From positions 1 through 64,000 of the forward strand of contig JAMQHL010000031.1 in the NCBI GenBank assembly GCA_025993795.1: a stretch of DNA of 64,000 nt. Direction: 5' to 3'. This DNA comes from Planctomycetota bacterium. Lineage in GTDB: Bacteria; Planctomycetota; UBA8742; UBA2392. The notes beneath the pieces were generated by a model that was not told the origin of the DNA, searched no databases, and worked only from the letters and a program-made list of their open reading frames with translations. Shown piece after piece: positions 18,113 through 26,068 of this stretch. Positions within the stretch are counted from its first letter, which is position 1. Each line of letters starts with the position of its first letter. Position numbers and translations under genes: made by a program.

Positions 18113-19432
18113 TCACGCCGCGCGGTTGCGTTGACTTCTGTCGCCGGCTCGGCGTCTTGGCTGGTACTCGACCCGCTTGATGCCGGCGCCTAGCGCGCTC
18201 AGCTTGGTTTCGAGGCGGTCATAGCCACGGTCCACGTGCTGGATCTTCAGCACGTCAGTTTCGCCATCTGCCGCCAGACCCATCAGAATCAAGCCGGCGC
18301 CGGCGCGCAGGTCCGTTGCTGCCACGGGCGCTCCGTGCAGCTTGTCTATGCCCGTGACGATGCTGGTGTTGAACTGTTTGCGAATGTCCGCCCCAAGCCG
18401 CCGATACTCCGGCACGTGCATAAACCGTTCGGGATAGATCTTTTCTTCCACCAGCGCATAGCCCTCACTCACGCACAGCAGCGCCATCAGCGGGCTTTGA
18501 AGGTCGGTTGGAAAGCCGGGGTAGGGCAGCGTGGTCAGGTCAGCGGCGCGCGCCCGGTTGGGGCAATTCACACGCACGGTGGACGCGTCAAGACGCTCGA
18601 AGGGTACGCGCATTTCGGCGAACTTGTCAAACAGCGCAAGCATCACGTCGGGGTCGCACTTTTCCAGCGTCACGTCGCCGCGCGTAATCGCGCTGGCGAT
18701 CATCAGCGTGCCCGCTTCTATGCGGTCCGGGATCACGTCAAACGTCACCGGGTGCAGCTCATCGACACCCTGGATCACAAGCCGGCTTGTGCCCGCGCCG
18801 CGAATCTTTGCCCCCATGGCAACCAGCATTTCTGCCAGGTTGGTGATTTCAGGCTCGCAGGCCGCCTGGTCGATGACGGTCACGCCGCTGCCCATCACGG
18901 CTGCGCACATGACGTTGGCGGTGCCGGTGACACTCGGCCCCATCGAACCGCCAAGGTAGACGCGGCCGCCGGTCGGGCGGCCCTTTGCGATCACGTTGCC
19001 GCGATGAAACGCAACTTCACACCCGATGGCCTGGATACCCTTGATGTGCAGGTCCACAGGCCGCTCGCCCAGCGTACAGCCGCCGGGCTGGCTCACGTGC
19101 GCTTCACCGCGCCTCGCCAGCAGCGGGCCGAGCACACAGAAGCTGGCGCGCATCTCGCTGACGAGCTCGTAGGGCGCGGAGATGTTGGATTCGTCCACGA
19201 CGTCAATTACGACGACGCCCGGTTGCGGGAACAGCGTTACATCGCACCCGAGCGTATCGAGAATGTCGGCCATCAGCCGCACATCAGACAGGTCGGGCAC
19301 GTTGCGCAGAACGGTCGTGCCTTTGGCAAGCAGCGCCGCTGCCATCATGGGCAGCGCGGCGTTCTTGCTGCCGGAGACGGTCACATTGCCGGTGAGGCGG
19401 GCACCGCCCGAAACAACGAATTTGTGGGGCAT
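18113..19432 (-). CDS. murA: UDP-GlcNAc 1-carboxyvinyltransferase MurA
   Basis: The 439-residue enzyme transfers enolpyruvate from PEP to UDP-GlcNAc, the first committed step of peptidoglycan synthesis in the cytoplasm. SGSKNAALP at 20-28 carries the conserved Lys, and the catalytic loop QPGGCTLGERPVDLHI carries Cys119, so it is of the fosfomycin-sensitive Cys type rather than the Cys-to-Asp variant. A basic Arg-rich tail (about 415-439) extends beyond the usual end. It is last in a leftward group after prmC and a 90-residue gene, with a 95-base gap. Confidence 0.97.
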   Translation of the reverse strand: MPHKFVVSGGARLTGNVTVSGSKNAALPMMAAALLAKGTTVLRNVPDLSDVRLMADILDTLGCDVTLFPQPGVVVIDVVDESNISAPYELVSEMRASFCVLGPLLARRGEAHVSQPGGCTLGERPVDLHIKGIQAIGCEVAFHRGNVIAKGRPTGGRVYLGGSMGPSVTGTANVMCAAVMGSGVTVIDQAACEPEITNLAEMLVAMGAKIRGAGTSRLVIQGVDELHPVTFDVIPDRIEAGTLMIASAITRGDVTLEKCDPDVMLALFDKFAEMRVPFERLDASTVRVNCPNRARAADLTTLPYPGFPTDLQSPLMALLCVSEGYALVEEKIYPERFMHVPEYRRLGADIRKQFNTSIVTGIDKLHGAPVAATDLRAGAGLILMGLAADGETDVLKIQHVDRGYDRLETKLSALGAGIKRVEYQPRRRAGDRSQRNRAA

Positions 19433-19527
19433 GGCGATCCTGAGGTCAAAGCCGCAATGCCGGGATACCCCGACCGTTGAACTATCGGCAGAATCACCCG
19501 CATGAATGCAGCGAATCAGGAAGGGGT

Positions 19528-19800
19528 CTACACCGGCACCGGTTCTTCAGGGCCGATGTGCAGGGCGGCTCTTGCCTGCTCACGATTGATGCGAGCGCCT
19601 TGCAGCGCAAGCTCCAGCGTGCTGCGGCTGCTCCTCAGCGCCGACTCGCGTGACGAACGCTCGAACGCAAGCGTCCAGGCGCCGGCCAGGCCGGCCAGCC
19701 TGCGCCAGCCGTGCGAAGCAAACTTCTCGTCGAACATGGCGCGGCTGATGCGGTCCACCGCCACGTCGAATTCGATGACCAGCAGGGCGGTGCATTCCAT
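19528..19800 (-). CDS. Small hypothetical protein between prmC and murA
   Basis: A 90-residue protein, MECTALLVIEFDVAVDRISR onward, with a predicted beta-strand/helix start and an Arg/Ala-rich helical second half ending GPEEPVPV. I recognise no family. A GAAGGAGAG ribosome site overlaps the prmC stop just upstream, and the gene starts 9 bases after prmC, so it is very probably translated from the same mRNA. The gap to murA is 95 bases. Confidence 0.7.
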   Translation of the reverse strand: MECTALLVIEFDVAVDRISRAMFDEKFASHGWRRLAGLAGAWTLAFERSSRESALRSSRSTLELALQGARINREQARAALHIGPEEPVPV

Positions 19801-19809
19801 GGCTCTCCT

Positions 19810-20643
19810 TCATCGCCGGGCCAGCAGCACCCGGTCCAGCCCTGCCATGTCCTGCACGGTGCGCGCCTGGCGCAGACCAGCCTGCGCTGCAAGCCGGCGC
19901 ATGACTTGGCCCTGGTTGAACCCGTGCTCAAACAGGCACAGCCCCCCCGGCGCAAGACGCTCTGACGCCTGCACCAGCAGCCGCGCAGCAACTTCAACTC
20001 CGTCCTTGCCGCCAAACAACGCTTCCGGCGGTTCGTGGTCTCGCACTTCCGGCTGCAAGCCTTCGGCGTCAGCGGGATCAATGTAGGGCGGATTACTGAC
20101 GATCAGGGCAAACCGGCCGCGCACCGCACTAAGGCCATCCATGCGCGCACAATGCACGAATGCACCAAGGCGAGCAGCGTTCTGGCGGGTCACGTGCAGG
20201 GCAACCTGACTGATGTCCGTCGCCAGCACGCGCAGCCGCGGAAACTCCAGCGCCAGTGTCACTGCAAGCGCGCCGCTGCCACACCCGATGTCGGCCGCCA
20301 AACCGGCCGCTTCGGGCAGTTCGCGCTTGAGCGTATCGACAATGGTCTCGGTATCCGCGCGCGGAACAAGCACTCCAGGCTTGACAACGAACGTGCGAGA
20401 GTAGAACTCGCGCTCGCCGAGGATGTAGTCGATCGGCTCGCGCGCTTCGCGGCGGGCAGCGAGCGCGTCGAACTTCGCCTTCTGATCCGGGGCAAGTTTG
20501 CGATCCCCGGCGCCTAGAAGTTCGCCGCGTGTCAGGCCAAGTGCACGGGCAAGCAGCAACTCCGCGTTCAGTCGCGGAGAATCCACGCCTGCCTGCGCAA
20601 ATCGCGCGATTGTTTTCTCAAGTACATCCCGCACCGAAAGCAT
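19810..20643 (-). CDS. prmC: Release-factor glutamine methyltransferase PrmC
   Basis: A 277-residue SAM-dependent enzyme that methylates the GGQ glutamine of peptide-chain release factors. It has the N-terminal helical domain, the SAM motif DIGCGSG at 118-124 and the catalytic NPPY at 184-187 followed by IDP. Length is normal. It heads a leftward group prmC, ORF90, murA. In many genomes prmC follows prfA, but no release factor gene is present here. Confidence 0.95.
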   Translation of the reverse strand: MLSVRDVLEKTIARFAQAGVDSPRLNAELLLARALGLTRGELLGAGDRKLAPDQKAKFDALAARREAREPIDYILGEREFYSRTFVVKPGVLVPRADTETIVDTLKRELPEAAGLAADIGCGSGALAVTLALEFPRLRVLATDISQVALHVTRQNAARLGAFVHCARMDGLSAVRGRFALIVSNPPYIDPADAEGLQPEVRDHEPPEALFGGKDGVEVAARLLVQASERLAPGGLCLFEHGFNQGQVMRRLAAQAGLRQARTVQDMAGLDRVLLARR

Positions 20644-20729
20644 CGTGCAATCAAACTACAGGCAGGCAGCCCCAAGCGTAAGCTGGAGGCTGAACGAGAG
20701 GCGGGCACCAACCTGACGGTCCGGGCTTT

Positions 20730-22151
20730 CTAAATCACCCTTTTCCGCCATGCCCCGCTCTTCCACCGAAACAGCAGGAAACTCCCCAGCAGTGTGATGT
20801 GCACGAAGGCCGCGATCCAGCCGCCGCGGGCACCCATGCCGTACTGCGGCAGAAAATCCACCCAGCCCTCGCCTTCGGCAAAAATCAGGCTGTGCGACAA
20901 CGGCACAAAGATGCACCACGCCAGCACCAGCAGCGCAATCGTTGGCACGACCACGTCGCCGGCGCCGCGCAGGCAACCCACGCAACCCAGGTTCAGCGCA
21001 TCAAACAACTGATAGCCGGCGGCGATAAACAGCAACGCCGTGCCGAGCTCAATGACTGCCTGTGCATCCGGGTCGCCGGCGTTCACAAAGACGCTGCTCA
21101 GGGGCCCGCCCAAAGTTGCGAACAGTACCGCCCACATGACCATCCACAGGAATGCGATTTTCACGGCGGCTGTGCCCACCTTGTCGGCCCATGCCTTGTC
21201 GCCGGCACCGATGCTCTGGCCTACGAGTGTTGCCGCCGCAAAGCTCAGGCCAGCCACGGGAAGAAAGCCCAGCGAAGTCAGGATCATCGCAATCTGCGTT
21301 GCGGCGCCAGGGACAGTGCCGAGTTTGCCGACCATGAGCTGAAATGCCGCGAACGAACCAACGTCGAACATCGCATGCACGCCAATCGGTACGCCCAGCG
21401 CGAGCACCGAGCCCAGGATCGCCGGGCGCAGGTGCCAGGTGCGCGTAGTGGCAAACTCGCGGCGGAAGAAGCGGCTGAAAAACAGAACAAGATAGAACAG
21501 CACGCCGCCGGCCACGGAAAGCGAAGTGGCAAGTCCCGCGCCGTACATCCCCCACCCGAGCTGAAGTATGAAGAACCAGTTAAGCACGACGTTGCAGACG
21601 GCCGTAACAAGCGCGCCAAGCAGTGAAATGCGCGTACGCCCCACGCCATTGAAGAAATTGGCCACCGCGAACGACATCACAACCAGCCCGCCGCCGGCCA
21701 TGCGCGGCAGCCAGTAGTCAGACGCTGCGGTCACTACATTGCCGGGCAAGCCGAAGAACGAAAAAATGTCCTGGCCGGCGATTGCTACGCCAACACAAAG
21801 CGGCGCGACAAGAACCGCAGCGTAAATGCCGTGCCAGGCGGCTTGCGAAGCCCGCGCCTTGCGGCGTTGGCCAAAGCGCTGCGCGACGATCGTCTGCACC
21901 GCAATGCCGCTGCCGCCGAACAACAACAGCAGCGTGAAGCTTGAAAAACTTACAGCGTTCATGCCGGCGATGGCTTCAGAACCCAGCCGCCCGACAAACC
22001 AGGTGTCGATCACGTTCAGGAAGGCCTGCACGCCGAACTGAACGAACAGCGGCCATGCCATCTTGACCACTGCCCTGTAGTCAACACGACGCGACCCATC
22101 GGGGGCGTAAAGCACGGCAGGCAAACGTGTTTGTACGACAGAGATGTTCAT
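20730..22151 (-). CDS. MATE-family multidrug/metabolite exporter
   Basis: A 473-residue inner-membrane antiporter with about 12 hydrophobic helices in two related halves. Features typical of the NorM/DinF-type MATE fold are the N-terminal AWPLFVQFGVQAFLNVIDTW, GLPGNVV, and the second half start ALGVPIGVHAMFDVGSFAAF. It exports organic cations or other metabolites with Na+ or H+. The ATG at 22151 directly precedes the first helix; 22 more residues upstream are open but basic. No regulator adjoins it in the same direction. Confidence 0.92.
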   Translation of the reverse strand: MNISVVQTRLPAVLYAPDGSRRVDYRAVVKMAWPLFVQFGVQAFLNVIDTWFVGRLGSEAIAGMNAVSFSSFTLLLLFGGSGIAVQTIVAQRFGQRRKARASQAAWHGIYAAVLVAPLCVGVAIAGQDIFSFFGLPGNVVTAASDYWLPRMAGGGLVVMSFAVANFFNGVGRTRISLLGALVTAVCNVVLNWFFILQLGWGMYGAGLATSLSVAGGVLFYLVLFFSRFFRREFATTRTWHLRPAILGSVLALGVPIGVHAMFDVGSFAAFQLMVGKLGTVPGAATQIAMILTSLGFLPVAGLSFAAATLVGQSIGAGDKAWADKVGTAAVKIAFLWMVMWAVLFATLGGPLSSVFVNAGDPDAQAVIELGTALLFIAAGYQLFDALNLGCVGCLRGAGDVVVPTIALLVLAWCIFVPLSHSLIFAEGEGWVDFLPQYGMGARGGWIAAFVHITLLGSFLLFRWKSGAWRKRVI

Positions 22152-22204
22152 GGCGCGACTGTAGCGATTCGCCGTGGCAGATTGTGCCTGAAAAGAGCGA
22201 CGGA

Positions 22205-22225
22205 CAGCGGGCTTCAAGCCCGCTG
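22205..22225. repeat. REP-like palindrome
   Basis: cagcgggct (22205-22213), loop tca, agcccgctg (22217-22225): a perfect 9-bp stem between the MATE gene start and the YajQ stop. No T-run follows in either direction. It belongs with the similar intergenic palindromes at 11608, 30027 and 52091. Confidence 0.55.
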
Positions 22226-22253
22226 TGATTGAGGACGGGCCGCCTGCGCGCTG

Positions 22254-22748
22254 TTACTTGTAGTTGCCGAAGCTGATGGGCAGCGGCAGGTCAAGCTCGC
22301 GCACTGCTTGCTGCACGGCTTGCAGCTCGTCGCGGCTCTTGCTGGTCACCCGCACGACGTCGCCCTGGATGCTGGCCTGTGCCTTGAACTTCTTTTCCTT
22401 GATCAGCTTGGTAATGATTTTGGCCTTGTCGGACGGGATGCCGTCCACGATGTTGTAAATGTGGCGGATGCCCTGGCCGCTGGCCACTTCTTCGGATTTC
22501 AGTTCCAGCGCCTTGGCATTGATGCCGCGCTTACTGAGCTTGGTTGTGAAGATGTCCAGCATGGCATCCATGACTGTCTTGTCGCTGGCGGTGATGGTGA
22601 CCTTCTTTTCGCCTTTTTCCCATTCGATCAGCGCAGTCTTGCCCTTGAAGTCCCAGCGCTGTGCGATTTCTTTCTGGGCCTGCTGCCACGCGTTGTCGAT
22701 TTCGTGAACGTCGACACTGGCCATGATGTCCATGCTGCTGTCAGCCAT
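22254..22748 (-). CDS. yajQ: YajQ-family nucleotide-binding protein
   Basis: A 164-residue protein of the YajQ/UPF0234 family, small double-ferredoxin-fold proteins that bind nucleotides; some bind cyclic di-GMP and act with transcription factors. Family landmarks are DVHEIDNAWQQAQKEIAQRW, DFKGK, ITASDKTVMDAMLDIF, KLSKRGIN and the ending VRELDLPLPISFGNYK. The ATG at 22748 gives MADSSMDIMASVD; six more codons are open. The gene has an independent position between MATE and the TetR unit. Confidence 0.93.
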   Translation of the reverse strand: MADSSMDIMASVDVHEIDNAWQQAQKEIAQRWDFKGKTALIEWEKGEKKVTITASDKTVMDAMLDIFTTKLSKRGINAKALELKSEEVASGQGIRHIYNIVDGIPSDKAKIITKLIKEKKFKAQASIQGDVVRVTSKSRDELQAVQQAVRELDLPLPISFGNYK

Positions 22749-22823
22749 GACTGCCTCCGGTGCCATGCTTTATCACGCGCGGGCGCAGTTGTGAACTGGC
22801 GGACCGGTTTGCCGTATGGCTGC

Positions 22824-23360
22824 TCACGCCCGGGTGATTTCAATGGTGCAGGCGTTGTCGTCGCTGTGGTTCGTGCCGCGATTGAGGTTCACGTCGAATT
22901 GCAGGCGGCCGCGGTAGCGTTCTACCAATGACTCAATGATCCCCAGGTCGAACACGTTCGGATACGGGTTGTCGCACTGGATCTGGTAATGATCCATGCC
23001 CACCTCAACATAGCGGTACATGCCGATCTCGCCGCCGCGGTGCGCTGTGTGATAAGCGACGTCAATTGCAGCCAGGGCGGACGGCACATCGAACATCTGT
23101 TCGTCGGGAAATTCAGCCGAGTACGGAATACGCCTGCCAATCGAGTAAAGCGTGTCCGGTCCCAGGTTGTCCTGAATCGCCCGGTAGACGTTCAGCCATG
23201 CCTGTTGCGGGTACCAGCCTTCGGGCTTGACATGCTCAAGCCCCGCTGTTGCCAGCAACTCGCGCGCCACGGCCCCAACCAGAATGCCACTGCTGACCGC
23301 CACAACGGTGCGACCATCTACTTCAACGGTTGGTGAACTGGCTTGAAATGCCTTGAACAT
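22824..23360 (-). CDS. TetR-linked protein, possibly V4R/HNOB-like sensor
   Basis: A 178-residue soluble protein. The C-terminal region reads NPYPNVFDLGIIESLVERYR and later HSDDNACTIEI, a layout (NPYP, a helix after FD-x-G-I-I, a late Cys before a beta-strand) that recalls small-molecule-sensing domains of the V4R and heme-NO-binding superfamily. I cannot confirm this. It starts 8 bases after the TetR gene on the same strand, so the two form an operon under the probable operator at 24025-24050. The upstream open frame to 23516 overlaps tetR and is not used. Confidence 0.7.
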   Translation of the reverse strand: MFKAFQASSPTVEVDGRTVVAVSSGILVGAVARELLATAGLEHVKPEGWYPQQAWLNVYRAIQDNLGPDTLYSIGRRIPYSAEFPDEQMFDVPSALAAIDVAYHTAHRGGEIGMYRYVEVGMDHYQIQCDNPYPNVFDLGIIESLVERYRGRLQFDVNLNRGTNHSDDNACTIEITRA

Positions 23361-23368
23361 GCCGCGTC

Positions 23369-23980
23369 CTATCGCTGATAACCCAGTCCCCGCAGGACCA
23401 GTGATACCGCCTCGCGAACCTTCAGGCCGCCCTTGGGGTTCACAGCCTTCATGGTTATCTGCTGTTGGATTGTCCCGTAGGTACTGGCAAGAATTGAAGC
23501 CGCCGCACGCTCGCAATCTGTGTCCGCCGGCAACTGCCCTCGGCTTCGCGCATTTTCAAGCAGCACGCGAACCTTGAAGCGCGCCTCGGCAATGATCTGC
23601 CGGGTGCCGCGGCCCAACAGATCGCTCTTGGACTTGCCGATGTGCCCGAACATGTGAAGGACAATTGCAGAGTCGTTACCCAGTGCGCCTACCCGCGCCT
23701 CCTGCTCATCACAGAACCGGAGCAACCGCTCGATCGGCTGCGGGTCTTCGGACAGCCGAACTTCGCTGTCATCGGTGTACGTAAACAGGGCACGCACGAG
23801 GTCACCAGCCAGCGCCTCTTTGCTGTCAAAGTAAAGGTACACACTGCCCTTGGCCACGCCGGCGGCTTCGGCGATGTCGGCGACCGAGGCGCCGTCGATG
23901 CCGTCACGTGCAAAGACCTTCAGCGCCGCCTTGAGCAGCTGCCCGTATCTGGCTTCCCGCTTTGGCGAGGTGATGCGCAT
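23369..23980 (-). CDS. TetR/AcrR-family transcriptional regulator
   Basis: The 203-residue protein has the TetR N-terminal HTH (about 8-55: LLKAALKVFARDGIDGASVA, then AGVAKGSVYLYFDSKEAL) and a helical ligand-binding C-terminal domain typical of the family. The ATG at 23980 is used. Upstream, 45 bases before the start, is a near-ideal inverted repeat that probably is its operator, suggesting autoregulation. It is followed 8 bases later by the unknown 178-residue gene, which is the likely co-regulated partner. The effector cannot be told. Confidence 0.92.
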   Translation of the reverse strand: MRITSPKREARYGQLLKAALKVFARDGIDGASVADIAEAAGVAKGSVYLYFDSKEALAGDLVRALFTYTDDSEVRLSEDPQPIERLLRFCDEQEARVGALGNDSAIVLHMFGHIGKSKSDLLGRGTRQIIAEARFKVRVLLENARSRGQLPADTDCERAAASILASTYGTIQQQITMKAVNPKGGLKVREAVSLVLRGLGYQR

Positions 23981-24024
23981 GCTGACCAACCAGTCACTAG
24001 GGTACATCTGTGCGATTGGATAAG

Positions 24025-24050
24025 ATTACACCATGTAAGCTCGGTGTAAT
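24025..24050 (-). promoter_or_regulatory. Probable TetR operator
   Basis: attacacc (24025-24032) and ggtgtaat (24043-24050) are perfect 8-bp inverted arms with a 10-base spacer, a typical TetR-family operator size. It lies 45 bases upstream of the tetR start, where it could block the promoter. The minus-strand text acaccgag is repeated in the palindrome at 24088. Confidence 0.6.
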
Positions 24051-24087
24051 GGAATTCGTTCGAAATAGTGCTAAAATTCCTGACCCG

Positions 24088-24104
24088 CACACCGAGTCGG
24101 TGTG
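24088..24104. promoter_or_regulatory. 17-bp palindrome, possible second operator
   Basis: cacaccga-g-tcggtgtg is a perfect palindrome with a single central base, between the ilvE stop and the tetR start. The centre is too tight for an RNA hairpin loop, so DNA binding is more likely. It shares acaccgag with the neighbouring inverted repeat. Confidence 0.45.
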
Positions 24105-24170
24105 TAACCGCAATAGCTGCAAGGCTTTACGTACGGTTCTTCCGAGGCGAGATGCGCACCCGAATCCCTG

Positions 24171-25091
24171 CTAAACCATCGTAACGAAGCCCCACTTGTC
24201 TTCGCTGCGCCCCTGCACCAGGTCGAGGTAGGATTTCTGGATGCGTTCGGTGATTGGGCCTCTGGCGCCGATGCCGATCTTGATCTTGTCAATGCTTCGG
24301 ATCGGTGTGACCTCCGCCGCAGTACCCACGGCGAACACTTCGTCGGCAATGTACAGTTCTTCCCGGGTCACGGATGCTTCCGTTACCGGGATCTTCAGCT
24401 CGCCGCAGAGCTTCATGATTGTGTCGCGCGTGATGCCGCGCAGAATGCTGTTACCCGTGGCGGGCGTAACGATACGCCCGTCGCGCACGACAAAGATGTT
24501 CTCGCCGCTTCCCTCACTGAGCAATCCGTTCACGTCAAGCGCAAGCCCCTCGACGTATCCGTTTGCGATGGCTTCCATCTTGATCAGCGCACCGCTGGCA
24601 TAATTGGCAGCCGCCTTGGCCTGTGCCGGCGTAGTGTTGGGCGCGTTGCGTGACCATGAACTGATCTGCATGTCGACGCCCTTCTCCAGCGCCTCATCGC
24701 CGAGATACTTGCCCCAGTCCCATGTAAGAATGTCCAGGGTGACCGGGTTTTTGAGCGGGTTGACGCCCATGGGGCCGGCGTCGCGATACACGATCGGCCG
24801 GATGTAACAGGCTTTGAACGCATTTTCCTTCACCGCGGCAACGCATGCAGCGCTGATTTCGTCAACGCTCCAGCGCACTTCCATGCGGTAAATCCTGGCG
24901 CTGTCTGTCAGTCGCCGGATATGGTCCTTCAGGCGAAAGATGCCGGGCTGGCCGCCGCAGTCATAGGCGCGGATGCCTTCAAACACGGCGCTGGCGTAGT
25001 GAATGACGTGGGCGCTGACATGGACAGTCGCCTTGTCCCAGTCGATGAACTCACCGTTGCGCCAGACCTTGTTGCAGAGCTTGTTTGCCAT
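24171..25091 (-). CDS. ilvE: Branched-chain amino-acid aminotransferase
   Basis: A 306-residue class IV PLP enzyme that interconverts branched-chain amino acids and 2-oxo acids with glutamate. Strong landmarks: HYASAVFEGIRAY, the PLP lysine K159 in AQAKAAANY, LDVNGLLSEGSGENIFVV, ITRDTIMKL, and the ending TERIQKSYLDLVQGRSEDKW, all as in IlvE of E. coli. The ATG at 25091 is the family start. It stands between rdgB (103 bases upstream) and the tetR unit; no other ilv or leu genes are present. Confidence 0.96.
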   Translation of the reverse strand: MANKLCNKVWRNGEFIDWDKATVHVSAHVIHYASAVFEGIRAYDCGGQPGIFRLKDHIRRLTDSARIYRMEVRWSVDEISAACVAAVKENAFKACYIRPIVYRDAGPMGVNPLKNPVTLDILTWDWGKYLGDEALEKGVDMQISSWSRNAPNTTPAQAKAAANYASGALIKMEAIANGYVEGLALDVNGLLSEGSGENIFVVRDGRIVTPATGNSILRGITRDTIMKLCGELKIPVTEASVTREELYIADEVFAVGTAAEVTPIRSIDKIKIGIGARGPITERIQKSYLDLVQGRSEDKWGFVTMV

Positions 25092-25194
25092 GATTGGTCT
25101 CCCAGCTAACGATTGCGGATTGCGGACTGTTCTGCAAGTGCCGGAGAGCGCAAACCGCAAATTCCTGAACTGCGGCCGCGCCTGAGCCGCATCA

Positions 25195-25977
25195 CTAACG
25201 ACCCCTCAGCAAATTCTCAAGCGCCTGACGGAACTTTGCCAGAGCTTTGCTGCGGTGACTGATCTTGTTCTTGTCCTCGGCAGACATCTCGCCAAACGTC
25301 TGGCCCGCCGGCGGGTACAGGAACAGTGGGTCGTACCCAAAACCACCGCTGCCACGCGGCTCATCAATGATGAACCCTTCCAGCGAGCCGCGTACGGTAA
25401 ACAGGATGCCTTCCGGGCTCGCAAGCGCGATCTCGCACACGAACCGCGCCTTGCGTTTCTCGGCGGGCACGCCCTTGAGGTTCTTCAGCAACAGCCGGTT
25501 GTTTGCCGCGTCGTCGCCATGCGTACCGGCGTAACGCGCGCTGAGAACACCCGGCGCGCCGCCCAGGGCGTCAACTTCCAGGCCGCTGTCGTCAGCCATC
25601 ACCAGCAGGTCGAGGCTTTGGGGCGTTTCGACTCTGGGCATGCGCTCCGGTGTGAGACTGACCTTTCGCTGGCGCCCGCTGGCGCTGCGATGACGCTGCG
25701 CCGAAAGGGCCTCGAAGTCGGTTTCCTCATCGTCCTCATCTTCAATGGATGTGCTGCGGCTTGCAAAGCTCACGCGGTTGACCAAGGCCAGAAACTTCGC
25801 CAGTTCAAACGCCTTTTTCTGGGCGTTGCCGGCAAATGTCTCAGCGGTTTCGGCAATGGAAGGCACGCCGGTAAACGCAGTCAGGGCAACCAGTTCGATG
25901 GCGCTGATATCGCCAAGAATCTGGTTGATCTCACGGAATTTGTGGCGGTTGTTGGTGCCTACAACGATCTGAACCAC
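25195..25977 (-). CDS. rdgB: Non-canonical purine NTP pyrophosphatase (RdgB/HAM1)
   Basis: A 260-residue enzyme that hydrolyses dITP, ITP and XTP to monophosphates to clean the nucleotide pool. The first strand and helix (VVGTNNRHKFREINQIL), the core MADDSGLEVDALGGAPGVLSARYAG, GFGYDPLFLYPPAG and the late DKNKISHRSKAL are all present. Most family members have about 200 residues; this one has an insertion of about 55 residues (roughly 65-122), acidic then basic and low-complexity (SIEDEDDEETDFEAL, then RHRSASGRQRK), just before the catalytic loop. It keeps the reading frame and the active-site residues. Confidence 0.92.
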   Translation of the reverse strand: MVQIVVGTNNRHKFREINQILGDISAIELVALTAFTGVPSIAETAETFAGNAQKKAFELAKFLALVNRVSFASRSTSIEDEDDEETDFEALSAQRHRSASGRQRKVSLTPERMPRVETPQSLDLLVMADDSGLEVDALGGAPGVLSARYAGTHGDDAANNRLLLKNLKGVPAEKRKARFVCEIALASPEGILFTVRGSLEGFIIDEPRGSGGFGYDPLFLYPPAGQTFGEMSAEDKNKISHRSKALAKFRQALENLLRGR

Positions 25978-26068
25978 TGCATGACCCTGTGCAATTTGTG
26001 GGGCAGTCTATGTTCTGGTGTTGGCGCTGCCAGAGCGCTCCGTGCCGAATCGTGCGCCGTCCTGGCGG

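Noticed and set aside
18236-19480. 414-codon plus-strand frame across murA
   Set aside because: Shadow of murA, which is unambiguous on the minus strand.
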